Shown here piece after piece: positions 46,011 to 57,425 of a stretch of DNA of 64,000 bases. Where the stretch lies: NCBI RefSeq assembly GCF_016509475.1, contig NC_057343.1, positions 213,966,001-214,030,000 on the forward strand. The letters are read 5' to 3'. A program made the translations under genes and the position numbers. This stretch comes from Prionailurus bengalensis. Lineage: Eukaryota; Chordata; Mammalia; Carnivora; Felidae. The notes under the pieces are model-generated. The model was given only the letters and a program-made list of their open reading frames with translations. It was not told where the DNA came from and ran no database searches. Numbering within the stretch: position 1 is the first letter of the stretch; every line of letters begins with the position of its first letter.

Positions 46011-46589
46011 GCTAGGTCAGTGCTATAGACCTTGAGAGCAGCCCTTGCTGCAGGCAGCCTTTATGCTTCTACTTATGAGTTGGAAATACCCTGTCTTTGG
46101 CCACTTCCTGGATCTATGATACTAACCTGTGTAAGCCATAATGAGAGTGGTAGAGTTTACAGATGCACATTTTCAGGGATTTTATCACTCTTAAGGAAAC
46201 AGTTTAAGTGAATTTTGGCATGGACTTGTGAAGAGCCAGGCTCTCTTTTAATGTTTAAAGTATTAATTTTTAGCATTTTGGAGGAAAAGGTGCTTTGCAA
46301 TTTGGATTGATTCTGTTTATGACTGCTTTGGTTTTATTCTAAGTGTCTGGAATACCTGCTCAGAGATTACCATCTTGAGGGCTCAAAAGGCCCAAAAGAC
46401 CTTACCACAACTGGCAGCTCTATCAACATCCAGTTGTGGAAAACATAACAGGATTCTGTCACTATTATATGTGTTTATATCACATGAAAAGGTAGCCCAA
46501 AGTTATCACTCATACAGCATTGGTAAATTCGTCACCATATGTGGTTTTCCTCAATTGCTGATGAAGTACCTCCTTTAGTGACAACAGCA
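46011..46589. other. No recognisable feature
   Basis: Plain sequence with short chance frames. Confidence 0.55.
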
Positions 46590-46835
46590 AAGGATAAAGT
46601 TCAGACTCTTAAACTTGTATTCAACATCCTTTATAATGCTTTTCTTGCTTTCTTTTTACTACTTACCTACAGGATTCCCTGCTCTGATCAAACAGCCCCA
46701 TTGCCCAAACTTTTTACTTTCTCACCATTTAGAGATGGTATTTATTCTATCCTTCTATTTAAATGCTACATAACCTTTAAGAGACAGTATAAATTCTGGT
46801 CCTCCTTGAGGACAGCTTCATAGAGATTGTGGGCA
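46590..46835 (+). repeat. Probable L2 LINE fragment, sense
   Basis: AAAGTTCAGACTCTTAAACTTG, then CATCCTTTATAATGC, then AAGAGACAGTATAAATTCTGG and TCCTCCTTGAGGACAGCTTC follow sense L2 order. Confidence 0.6.
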
Positions 46836-49084
46836 GTCTACTGTGTATTCCTATGGTGGTGTTCTCAATATAGGATCTATTTTACATGTTGATCCAGGTT
46901 CCCCTGAAGAATCTGTGTAGTGTGTGACATTTATGACTTTACTACAGTACTTCATCATGAGTGGCTGGTGTGGTAGGAGGGGAGTGAAGCTAACTAGGTT
47001 AGGCTAGCTGACCAAGATTCTCAAACTAAACTTTTTTGATCTTTCCCCTGGCCATAGAAAAATGAGCTTCTCCAAGTAAACATAACTTTTCCACAAATGC
47101 CTAGTCTTTCTAGAAAGCTGCAGGGAGCTAGCAATATGCTCCTGTTTTTCTGCCTGATATTGTAGTTTCTGCCAGATAGTATAATCTATCCTAACGACTG
47201 TGCCAGCATCATGATTACTATTATAGTACTCTTCTTGGTGATCCAGATTTCTTTCAGCAGGAATGGAAGATGCTCCCACTCTAACCAAGAATGATAAGCA
47301 AGAGGTACATATGCTGACCTAAGGCCAGTAAAAACTAGAAACTTCCATCAGTCATTTAATCTCCATGATGACTTAAGAGGATATTCAACTTTTATTTCCT
47401 ATCTTTTCTCCCCTCACACCCTATTATTTACTCCATACTTTGGGTTATAATGACTCAGAATTGTACTACACATAGAAAGAAATGGGATGCTGCTGTTTTA
47501 TGAATGCTTCTGGGTGAAATAGGTTTGGCGTGTGTCTTGCCATGTGACGTGTCTTGCCACCTGATGTTGTAACTGGTTTATAGGAGATGCTGCTTTTGAG
47601 ATTGAAATCATTACAGTCTTTTTCCTATGGCCTATACAGACAGCGAATCCAGTACCTTAATGAATGGGACACAAGTATCTAAAAGACCTCAAAAGCCAAA
47701 TGCCATACAGTCTCATCTTTACCAACTAATAAGCTAAAATGTAGATATAACATTTTTCTTTTTTGATTTAAAAAATTTTTTTTTCTGTCTTGTGACAATA
47801 TGCTGTTAGGATGGTAGAAACACATGCACATTCAACTCTAAACTCTCAGGGAGGTTTGATACTTAGTTTTGGAAAAGGCCCATCAAACAATCACCACCAG
47901 CTCATCATGTGCTATGAAGCATCGGGCCTGGTAATTGGAAAACACTCGAAGAGGTTAGACTATACATAAATATTTGTAGCCTGCTGGGGTGTTTTCCCAA
48001 TTGTAAAAATGTTAGAGAAAATATGAAGAAAATGTGCACCATTTGCTTAGAGAAAGAATGCTTTATATTCTATGCCAATGTCTCTTTCTTTTACTTTCTT
48101 ACTTTTTTTTAGTACTAGGAATTAAAAATATTTGGTGCGGCCTTAGGTAGAATATGATCCAGTGACAAAATATAATTGTGAATTTGCTTAGCTTCTAATC
48201 TGTTTTAACTATTTTCTTTACCTCTGTGCACAATTGGCTCCTGGGTGAAGAACCTCACTTGTTACCACCCACCTTCTTGATTGGTATTGACTAAATCATA
48301 ATATGGGTCCTCCTGGGGGATCTTCTGTTGAGTAAAGTTATTTCCTTTACTGGATCCTTCCCAGTATGGTGTCTGTAAAACATTCTGAATTTTTTGGTTG
48401 TTATCAAAACAGTCTCCTAAGCCCACGGTCTGGGTTCTGATTTGGATTGGAGAGTTGCAGTTTCATAAGGATCAAATGAATGTGCATTTCTGGAAGGAAG
48501 GAACATTTTTTGTGGTCACGGCAAATGCCACTGGACATCACCAGTCTTAGACTTAGGGGCATCTGAGAAGAATGTGATATTTTTCCATATTTTAGCTTCT
48601 TACTTTTTAAAGCTAGGTTCCTTGAGTCAGTGGCATGTTCTTATGCTGGAATGATTTTTCGCTTAGTGTGCTTATAGATATTCTTGGTCATACTTCAGCC
48701 CCCAGTATTTGGGAGTTCCCTGAATTAACTGCGTATACTGACTCTGGCCTATGTAATTGTTGAAAATGAGAAATTGGATGCAGATGTATTGCAGTCTGAG
48801 CTCAGATTCAGGCACTACTCTCAAAGTTAAGAAAAGGACAAAGGGAGGGTATGCATAAAGACAGTTCACCAAGGATCAGGCTGCATCATTTCTTCTGTGT
48901 CTGGTTTAATGAATCTCAGGATTTTCTTGAAAGAAATAAATGGAAATTGTGGGGGAAAGCATGGATGATTTGGTGGTGGAATAAGGAGAAAGGAATAAAA
49001 ATAAATGAGGATGTAGATTAATTTGGTAGTGGATCAGGAAACTTTGGTGGAAGATACACATTTCTAAGAACCTCTTTTTGTGTT
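46836..49084. other. Long stretch with no recognised repeat or gene
   Basis: About 2.2 kb that I cannot assign. Short frames (for example minus strand 47288-47004, 94 codons) have no recognisable domain and no exon-like signals that I can support. It may be old unrecognisable repeats or unique sequence; it is the best place in the window to test for conservation. Confidence 0.5.
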
Positions 49085-49189
49085 ATTTGTTTTGAAACAA
49101 TTTCAAACTGGGAGAAAAATTACAAAAATAAAAAAAGTTCTATATTTCCCTCATCCAAGTTCTCCAAATGTTAACATTCTACCACATTT

Positions 49190-49228
<39 letters not shown>

Positions 49229-49848
49229 CTCCAGTGTGTATTTTTCAAAAAACAAGAATACTCTCCTACATAACTAAATGCCAACATCCAAAGAAATCAG
49301 TAGTCATACAACACTGTCATCCAGCCTACAGACTCTATTTGGATTTTGCCAACTGTATCAATTGTATCTCTTGTTCCTTTCTGGTCCAGTGTTTCTATGG
49401 TTTTAATGATCTTGACTTTTAAAATAGTAAGGACTTTCATTTTGAAGGGTATTGCTCAACCTGGGTCCATCTGATGTTTCCTTGGGACCAGTGTCAAGTC
49501 CTGCTTTCTTGGCAGAAATATTACAGAACTGATGCTGTGCTCTTCGTAATGTGTGACATTAAGGGTGTGCACAGTATCTACCCATCCCTCTACAAGTGAG
49601 GCTAACCTGATCACCAGACAAGTTATTGTCTGCCAGTTTGCTCCACTGTAAAGTCACTATTTCCCTTGTTGGTAATACCCCAAGTATTTGGGGTAGGAGG
49701 GGGTATTCTAAGTTTATGCTAATATCTTTACTACAGCAAAGCTTCATCTAGAAGCCTTAGTATCCATTCAAGAATCTCTTCTGAATAAACCACCACTGTG
49801 TTGCCAAATCTATCTTTATTATTTGGCACCCAAAATAAGGTATCCCTT
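49085..49848. repeat. Ancient interspersed repeat, left half (provirus target)
   Basis: Text such as TCCAAATGTTAACATTCTACC, CAGTGTGTATTTTTCAAAA, CAGAACTGATGCTGTGCTC and TCCACTGTAAAGTCAC belongs to a common old mammalian repeat, probably LINE-derived. The same element carries on at 57426 after the provirus. A (CT)n run lies at 49192-49225. Confidence 0.72.
49192..49225. repeat. (CT)n microsatellite
   Basis: About 17 CT units, a native low-complexity part of the old repeat that has stayed long. Confidence 0.9.
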
Positions 49849-50690
49849 TGTATTAGTCTGGCTTCTTCAGAGAAACAAAGCTTCTGTAAACTGAATATTT
49901 GTTTCCCCCCCAAATTCATATCTTGGAACCCTAATCCTCAGTGTGATAGTATTTGGAGTTGGGACCTTATGGAAGTAATTACAGTTATATTAGGTCATAA
50001 GGGTAGGGCCTTCATGATGTTATTATTGCCCTTATAAAAAGAGAAGGGTACATGGGATCTCTCTCTCTCTCTTTCTCTCTCTGTACATACCAAGGAAGGT
50101 CATGTAAGGACATTACCAGGAAGAATCCCTAAGCATGAACCCAGCCATGCAGGCATCGTTATCTCAGATTCCTAACCTCCAGTATTCTGTTATATCAGCC
50201 CAAACTGATTAAGACAAGAGCAAATATATGTAAAGAGGCTCATGTGGTTATGAAGGCTGAGGAATTGACTCATGTGGTTGGTTATGAAGGCTGAGAATCT
50301 GCCTGATGATCTGCAGTCAGCAAGTTGGATACCCAGAAGAGCCAATGGTATAAGTTCCAGGCTGATTTCTAAGTCCTTATAACCAGAAGAGCCAATAGTA
50401 TAGTTTATAGTCTAAGTCTGAATCCAAAATCAGGAGAAGACCAATGTCCTAGCTCAAAGACAGGCAGAGAAAGTGAACCTTCTCTATTCTGCTGTTTTTA
50501 TTCTAGTTAGAATAACAAATTGGAAAAAGCCAATACACATTAAGGAGGGCAATTTGCTTTATTCGTTCTGCTTATTCACATGTTCATCTCATCCAGTAAC
50601 ACCCTCACAGACACACCCAGAATAATGTTTAACCAAATATCTGGGTACACCATGGCCAAGTCAAGTTGACATATAAAATTAACCATTGTA
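49849..50690 (-). repeat. ERVL-type 3' LTR, split by a MaLR LTR
   Basis: Parts 49849-49884 and 50217-50690. The phrase AAAATTAACCATTGTA near 50690 and TGTATTAGTCTG at 49849 mark the ends. The body shares its order with the other LTR (TCCAGTAACACCCTCACAGAC, then CCAAATATCTGGGTAC, then CAAGTTGACATATAAAATTAACC). It also has a small direct repeat of CTCATGTGGTT..ATGAAGGCTGAG near 50240-50295. Confidence 0.8.
49885..50216 (+). repeat. MaLR-type LTR nested in the 3' LTR
   Basis: TGTAAACTGAATATTTGTTTCC, then CATATCTTGGAACCCTAATCC, then GTCATAAGGGTAGGGCC, then CTTATAAAAAGAG and finally CAAACTGATTAAGACA is a complete solo LTR of the THE1/MST/MLT1 group. It lies on the opposite strand to its host LTR and is therefore a later insertion. 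Confidence 0.8.
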
Positions 50691-51639
50691 AGTTCAACCC
50701 TTGTCATCTTGGAACCCATGAACATCTTAAACCATATTGAATCCCCAAATAAAGACAATAAAATTCCAGCTAACATAGTACACCTGTCCTGCATACAGCC
50801 AAAACCACACTAACCCCTTACCCAGAAGAGGAGGTAAAGTCCTTGAGTGATGTTAACTCTTCTCCTTGATAACTATTAATTTAAATACAATACTTAACAA
50901 AGTATTGCTATGCAAAGCCAACAATACTTAATTGCTATGATATAAACTCAATAAATCTTCTGAGGGCCTAAGAGAAGGAAGAAAAGAAAGATTTTATATA
51001 CAAACATATTCATAACAACATAAGGAAAAACTCATGACAAGTCCTCATTTCTATAACTGTTCACATGGTTGTGGTTGATATTTACAACTAACTTCTTTCC
51101 CTATGCAGTTTGTATTACTTTTGCTATCAATAAGCACCTCAACTGGTTATGGTTCACTACCTGATGGAGTGACTCAAACCTTCATCCCAAAGAGTCAAGT
51201 TTATTAGTAAGTCCTCCCTGGATTGGGTTGTAGTTTTCCAGTGACCTTAATCACAGGTAATGGTAATACTTAGAAATGCCCTGATGTATCTTGCATTACT
51301 GCAAACATACTCTTGCTTATCTCCATTGTGTATTAACAGTCCAATTTTTCTTTGGTAATCAGGATTAGTCACCCCAGACAGCATAGTAACTGCCTATTCT
51401 TTACCTGTTGATTCACAGGCATGCGAAAACCCAAAGGGGCTAGATGATAGTCTTCACTGCCAGTTCAGTGGAATCATTATTGTGTCCCTTGGTAGAAGCA
51501 TCTCTCCCTTTGTAACTATGACCTCTAGGCTAGCAAAGGATAATATCATGGGAAGAAGAAGCAAAAATTTTGGTAGTAGGTCACTTGAGGTGATAGAAGT
51601 GCGACTCTAACTTCCAACTCTTGACTCTTAGACCCATGT

Positions 51640-51654
51640 ACTGCGGTGCTGACT

Positions 51655-51700
<46 letters not shown>

Positions 51701-52300
51701 CTCCTTCTGGAGAACCTTGCCCCAGCCCTGCAAGTATTGTCTGGTGTTGTAACTGAGTCTTCAAAAAGCCATTTCACCATTCTATCAAAACAGCTGTTCA
51801 GAATAGTGAGAAAGATGGTAAGGACAGTGAATTCCATAAACATGGGCCTATTGCCACACTTATTTTGCTTTGAAGTGAGTTCTTTGATCAGAAGCTTGCT
51901 ATGTGGAATACCATGATGGCAAATAAGGCATTCTGTAAGTCCACAGGTGGTTGTTTTGGCAGAATCATTGCATACAAGGAAGGCAAATCCATATCCAGAG
52001 TGAATGTCAATTCACATAAGAACAAAATGCTTCCTTTTCATGATGAAAGTGGTCCAGTGTAATCAACTGCCACCTAGTAGCTGGCTGATTACTCCAGGGA
52101 ATAGTGCCATAGGGGAAACTTGGTGTTGGTTGTTGATGCTGCCAGATTGGACATTCAGCTGTGGCTATGGTGAGGTTGACCTTGGTAAGTGGAAGTCCAT
52201 GTTGCTAAGTCCGTGCATAACCTCCATCCCTACCACCATGGCCACTTTGTTCTTGAGCCTACATTGAGTGATGACAGGAGTAGCTGGGGAAAGAGGCTGA
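51640..52300 (-). pseudogene. Retroviral integrase remnant
   Basis: The minus strand near 52080-51640 translates in broken pieces into an integrase-like core, with a WQLITLDHF-like block followed by segments spaced as in ERVL integrase (FTVLTIFLTILNSCFDRMVK near 51840). Stops are frequent. A long GT/AC microsatellite at 51659-51698 ends the recognisable part. Confidence 0.65.
51659..51698. repeat. (GT)20 microsatellite
   Basis: Uninterrupted dinucleotide repeat of about 20 units, then TATC. It is long enough to be length-variable. Confidence 0.95.
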
Positions 52301-53427
52301 CTGGTAGCCATGGAATGAGTCATCCTATGCACTTCATTGCTAAAAATCCTCCTCAGCTATGGTCACTCTTAGGTGAGCATTCACATGGGACATAAATATA
52401 TCTTCATGTTTTTTTCCCTATTCAGAGGGTCTTTCCACATATATCTTCCCTAAATTTCTTTGTTACCAATTTTGTAACCATGTTCTTGCCAAGTCCTGGC
52501 CTTCCAGTCAAATCATTGCCTACAGCCCATGAATCAGTATATAATTACATACCTAACCATTTCTCTTTCCAAGCAGAGTGAACAACCAAGTGCACTGCTC
52601 AAAGTTCTGCCCCCTGGGAAGATTTCATTTCACCACTATCCTTCAGGCAATATCCCAGAAATGGACTATAATGCTACAGCAGTTCACTTTCTGATGGTAC
52701 CTGTATGTCATGCAGAATCATCTGCAAACCAGACCCAAGTCTTCTCTTCTGTTAATTGAATGTAAGGATTGAATGAGGTCATAGGTACAGGTTGGGTTAG
52801 TGAAGTCAGTGTAGCAGGAATGGGAGCATGAACATTTGAGCCACTTATTCATTTAACTTATTTGTGCCTTCAAGGCCTCCTTGAGCCATATCACATATAT
52901 ACTACTTCTATTTGATGATGTAATGCTTCTGTGTATGCTCAAATTTATGTCTTGGTGATTCAGATAACACCAAGTTCATAACCCAGGTTGCATAGTAATT
53001 TGATGGCCCACATGACTAGGCATTCAGTCTCTACTACTTTCTCAAAAGGGTAGTAGTTTTCTGTGGAGAATGGTAGGACTTTGCTCCAAAATTCTAAGGG
53101 CCTATAGTGTATTTCACCTATACGGACCTACCAAAGGCTCCAAACAGTATCTGTATCTGTCACTGACACCTCAAGCACCATTGGATTTGCAGGATCATGG
53201 GCTCAAGTGGCAGAGTAGCTGGCATTGCAGCCTGACCTGTTATAGAGCTTTCTTTACTAATCACAATCAACATCAAAATTAGCAGCTTTTCGGTTCACTC
53301 AGTAAATGGGCTGAAGTAATACACTCAAATGAGGAACTGTTGCTTCCAAAATCCAAAGAGGCACAATAGGTGTTGTGCCTCTTTTTGGGTTGTAGGAGGG
53401 GCTAGGTGCAACAATTCATCCTTCAAT

Positions 53428-53911
53428 TTAGAAAGGATATCTTGACATGTCCTTTACCATTAGACTCTTAGAAATCTCACTGAGGTAGAACCCCTGAATT
53501 ATTGTTGGATTTATTTCCTTCTCTCTGTTATGCAAATGTCTTACCAATAAATCTAAAGCACCTGGTACTTCTTGCTGACTAGATCCAGTCAGCCTAAGGT
53601 CATCAGTGTAACAAACCAGTGTGATAATCTTGTGGAAGGGAAAGGCAATCAAGATCTCTGCAAATTGAATTATGACACAGGGCTGGAGAGTTGATAATCC
53701 CCTTACGTAAGACAGTGAAGGTGTATTGCTGTCCTTGCCAGCTGAAAGCAAACTTCTTCTGGTGGTCCTTATTGACTTGTATGGAGAAAAAAAAGCATTC
53801 GTATGCCAAGTAAAAGTATATGTTAATTTGCTCAAGCAACGAAACCACATCTGATACAACAGCTGCAATTGGAATCATCACCTGGCTAAAATTATGATAA
53901 TCCATGGTCAT
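53428..53911 (-). pseudogene. Retroviral reverse-transcriptase remnant
   Basis: Two overlapping minus-strand frames, 53911-53603 and 53868-53428, hold the reverse-transcriptase core. The first has the MTMDYHNFSQV start block and KKFAFSWQGQQYTFTVL. The second has the catalytic Y-x-D-D as YTDD (53610-53599) followed by LTGSSQQEV. The order and wording fit ERVL pol. A frame change between the two frames and stops outside them break the gene; it is inactive. Confidence 0.85.
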
Positions 53912-55405
53912 TCTCCAAGATCCATCCTTCTTCTATGTAGACCAGACAGATGAGCTGAATAAGGATGTGGTGGGAATCACCACCTCTACATCTTTTAAGG
54001 TATTGATGGTGGCACTAATTTCTGCAGTCCCTCAAGGAATGTGGTATTATTTTTGGTTTACTATTTTCCTAGTTAGAGTCAGTTCTAGAGACTTCCCTTG
54101 GTCTTTCCTACCATAAAAGCTCTAAGTCCACAGGTCAGAGAACTAATGTGGGAATCCTGCTAGTGGGGCACACAGTGTGTCTGTTCCAATTATGTGTTCT
54201 AGAACCTGCAGAGTTGACCACAGGATGGGTTTGGGGACCCACTGGGCACACTCAGATTTGGACCTGAGCTAATATTTCACTGATCACTTAGTATCTACAT
54301 GGTTTGGTTTGACTAGTGAACTACAATGACATTTAGGTTTCCTGGAATTCATATCAGTTCAGAGCCAATGTCTAGTAGTCCCAGAAAGGTTTGATTATTT
54401 ACTTTTCCCCAGGGATTTATCCTGATAAAAGTTATAGGTCCCTTTGGAAAGGGATGGGAGAACTGTTAATGGTATAAATTTTTATCAGGCCTCCTCTTCA
54501 TTCAAGGGGCTTTGGGTGGTTAACTGGTTCGAGTCTGGGAATTGATTGAGGGACTGTGACTCTTTGTTTTTGTTCAGGTTAAACTTTTGTTCGCTTGACC
54601 TAGAATTTTTCTGTTTATACAATCAAGTAAGAATTTAGTCATTTTCATATCTCTTCCACTTTTAGGAACACCACAATCAGATACAAAATGCCATTGGTTT
54701 ACATGAGTCAGACTGTTCTAATTGCTGCTTTGATTCTGTCATCTATTACCATAACCATGTCACCCTTGCCTTTGGCGATTGAGTGCTACCACTTGGCCCC
54801 TGCCTCCCCGTAACCCAGTTACTCCCACTGCATTTAGGTTTCCCAATTCAGTGACAACAGTTACCACTGTAAGGTCTGACCTATAGAGAAGAGCTGTCAT
54901 AGAGTTCTTCAAGGATGCCAGGATTCTTCTTACCAATTTATTTCTCACAGTAGTGGTGAAAGGCATGCCTTTTAAACCCTTCCATTGTGAGTGAGTAGGT
55001 CTTAAATGACAAATTTACTCCAAAATTCCAATATTTCTAAGCCTTTAATCCCTTTCCATTAAACCAAGGCAGGTCTGACATTTCCAATTTATTCACCATA
55101 GGCTGGCCGCCTTTTAGTCCATGTTTCAGCCAACCAACCAAACTATGAGAGTCCTTCTTCACTCCCCAAGGTACAACATTAAATGCAGAACCTCTGCTTA
55201 GTGAAATTACTTAATTAATTCAGCCTGACCCAAATTTATGCTCTTTTCACACCCTCAATATTGTTTTACACACATATTCCACAGATTTCTGTCTGTATAA
55301 ATTAGGAAACTTAAGTAGTTCTTTTGGAATGTAGTACACTTCCTTATGAGTTATACCTCATACCTCACCTTTAGGGGTCTGCTGCAAGGAGTCTAGTTAT
55401 AGGTC

Positions 55406-55587
55406 AAAAACCAAAGAGGGTGGGGCCTCTGTGTGGCTCAGTCAGTTAAGTATCTGACTTTGGCTCAGGTCATGATCTCGCACCTCGTGAATTCAAGCCC
55501 CACGTCGGGCTTGTGCTGACAGGTCAGAGCCTAGAGCTTGCTTTGAATTCTGTGTCTCCCTCTCTCTCTGCCCTTCCCCCACTCATG

Positions 55588-55636
<49 letters not shown>

Positions 55637-55655
55637 GTTTTTTAAAAACTAAAGA
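55406..55655 (+). mobile_element. CAN-SINE 5 with duplication and expanded CT tract
   Basis: Body 55418-55643 (head CTGTGTGGCTCAGTCAGTTAAG, then CTCAGGTCATGATCTCGC). Flanks AAAAACCAAAGA (55406-55417) and AAAAACTAAAGA (55644-55655). The CT tract at 55591-55629 is about 19 perfect units, longer than in the other SINEs here. Confidence 0.94.
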
Positions 55656-56359
55656 AAAGCGGGTTTGTGGGAGTGGGTCATGAGGAGAATCAGCATTGCT
55701 TGTATGACAAGTACATCAGAGAAGGCCATTACAGTTTCCTCAGGCAATGCAGAGTTAATCCTCACAGAATAGGGCAGGATTCAGTGAGTGGAGAGGCTGC
55801 TGCTATCACTTGGGAGTGGGGAAGCCACTGCTACTGGGATGGGGAGGCCATTTCTATTGAGTGTGGTGAGACTATTTCCACTGGGAGTAAGGAGGCTGCT
55901 TCTACTTAAGGGGGTAGAAAGGCCGCTTTCACTGCCAAAGAAGACTCATCAGACTTTAGGGGCTCAATGTCACTAGCTTCAACAGAATCTTCCCACATAG
56001 CTTTATTCCAACTTACAGGAACCCATTATTTCCCCATCAGGTGTCCTCACTTTAACAGTAAACACCCTGTGAGAGTTGGAGTTCAAATTGTACTGAATTG
56101 TACTATAATTTAGCCAGACCCAGGATGAGATTTTGTCTTTAATTTTCAGCAATCTCAGTCCTGAAACTATAGGAGATAGAGATATCTTTCAGGGCACCCA
56201 TAGAAGCTTTCAGGTTTTTATGCTTGAGCTGTGAATTCCAATCTCTGAGTTCATCCTTTTCTTTCACTATTTGTCCAGCTAATTAGGAGCAACAGTAATC
56301 TCAATATATTTGTTAGTTTTCCAAAAATGTTCAAAAGTATCATATGCACAGTCTCCCAA

Positions 56360-56577
56360 CTCCTTGCTTTTTTTTAAATGTTTATTTATTTTTGAGAGAG
56401 AGAGAGAGAGAGAACACACGCGAGGGAGGGGCAGAAGGGAGACACAGAATCTGAAGCTCTATGCTATTAGCACAGAGCCTGATGCAGGGCTTGAACTCAC
56501 AGACTATGAGATCATGACCTGAGCTGAAGTCTGTCATTCAACTTACTGAACCACCCAGGTGCCCCATCTCCTTGCTT
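56360..56577 (-). mobile_element. CAN-SINE 6, antisense, with duplication
   Basis: Body 56370-56567 (AAATGTTTATTTATTTTTGAG, GA repeat at 56394-56412, GATCATGACCTGAGCTGAAG, ACCACCCAGGTGCCCC). Flanks CTCCTTGCTT at 56360-56369 and 56568-56577. Confidence 0.93.
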
Positions 56578-56760
56578 CTTATAAATGGTTGATTGAAGTA
56601 TCCAATAGAGATAATTTGTATATCTGTGTTGCCAGATCGTATCATGGACTATCGGTGCCATCTTTACTTCTGGAAATAGAGTCATTAGTGTCTCTAAATT
56701 TAATCAGGTTAGAGATGCAATTCTGGAAAGCCTAGAACCAATACAGAAAAAATTGCCCTT

Positions 56761-57009
56761 AAAATTTTGTTCTAGTCTGGGGTGCCTAGGTGGCTCAGTA
56801 GGTTGAGCGTCCGACTTCGGCTCAGGTCATGATCTCATGGTTCATGAGTTTGAGCCCTGCATTGGGCTCTCTGCTCTCAGCACAGAGCCTACTTTAGGTC
56901 CTCTGTCTCCCTCTTTCTCTGCCCCTCTCCAGCTTATGCTTTCTGAGTCTCTCTCTCTCTCAAAAATAAGAATAAACATTAAATTTTTTTTAAATTTTAG
57001 TTCTAGTCT
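56761..57009 (+). mobile_element. CAN-SINE 7 at the LTR-internal junction
   Basis: Body 56778-56991 (GGGGTGCCTAGGTGGCTCAG head; CAAAAATAAGAATAAACATT tail). Flanks AAATTTTGTTCTAGTCT (56761-56777) and AAATTTTAGTTCTAGTCT (56992-57009), differing by one base. The duplication includes the last bases of the 5' LTR, so the SINE separates LTR and internal region. Confidence 0.93.
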
Positions 57010-57425
57010 GTGTTCTCCAGAGAAACAGAACCAATAGGATGCAAGACACACATACACACACACAGATCATGGGAATTGTCTTATGTTGTTACAGAGGCTG
57101 AGAAGTCCCACGGTCTGCATTTGGTAAGCTTGGAGACTCAGGAGAGCTCATAGTATAATTCCAGCCTGAATCTAAAGGCCTGAGAATCAGAATTGCTAAT
57201 GGTCTAAGTTCTAGTCCAAGTCCTTTTGGTTTTTCAGTCAGGCCTCCAGTGGATTGGATGAGGCCCATCTACATTAGGTAGAACAATCTGCCGTCCTCAG
57301 TCTACCAATTCAAATATTAATTTCATCCAGAAACACCCTCACAGATGCACCCAAAATAATTGTTGGCCAAATATCTAAGTACCCTGTGGCCCAGTCGAGT
57401 TGACACATAAAATTAACCATTGTGC
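57003..57425 (-). repeat. ERVL-type 5' LTR
   Basis: Plus-strand reading: CTAGTCTGTGTTCTCCAGAG, then TGGATTGGATGAGGCCCATC, then AACACCCTCACAGATGCACCC and CACATAAAATTAACCATTGTG. It matches the parts at 49849-49884 and 50217-50690. An AC-rich microsatellite sits at 57044-57063. Confidence 0.82.

Larger units (their letters stand above)
50691..56777 (-). pseudogene. ERVL-type internal region (gag-pol remains)
   Basis: Reading the minus strand from about 56770: a gag-like region (to about 54.3 kb), reverse transcriptase (about 54.1-53.4 kb), RNase H region (about 53.4-52.4 kb), integrase (about 52.3-51.6 kb) and a short tail. Open frames are short (up to 146 codons). Gag assignment rests on position and on weak similarity near 54966-54760 and 55.7-55.9 kb. 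Two SINEs (55418-55643, 56370-56567) interrupt it. No env is seen between integrase and the LTR. Confidence 0.75.
49849..57425 (-). mobile_element. ERVL-type endogenous retrovirus, LTR-internal-LTR, minus strand
   Basis: Two related LTRs (57003-57425 upstream, 49849-50690 downstream on the minus strand) flank an internal region with gag-like, reverse-transcriptase and integrase remains in the expected minus-strand order. After removing later insertions the internal part is about 5.6 kb, the size of env-less ERVL elements, and I see no env. It lies in an older repeat that reads on across both ends. A 5-bp flank CCCTT (49844-49848) and TCCTT (57426-57430) matches 4 of 5. All coding parts are broken by many stops and frame changes. 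Confidence 0.82.

Noticed and set aside
50238..50300. Direct repeat of the CTCATGTGGTT and ATGAAGGCTGAG phrase as a separate element
   Set aside because: It is a small internal duplication within the 3' LTR and not an independent insertion.
53428..53868. 146-codon minus-strand frame as a domesticated retroviral gene
   Set aside because: The frame covers only part of the reverse transcriptase, starts and ends within the domain, and its neighbours are full of stops.
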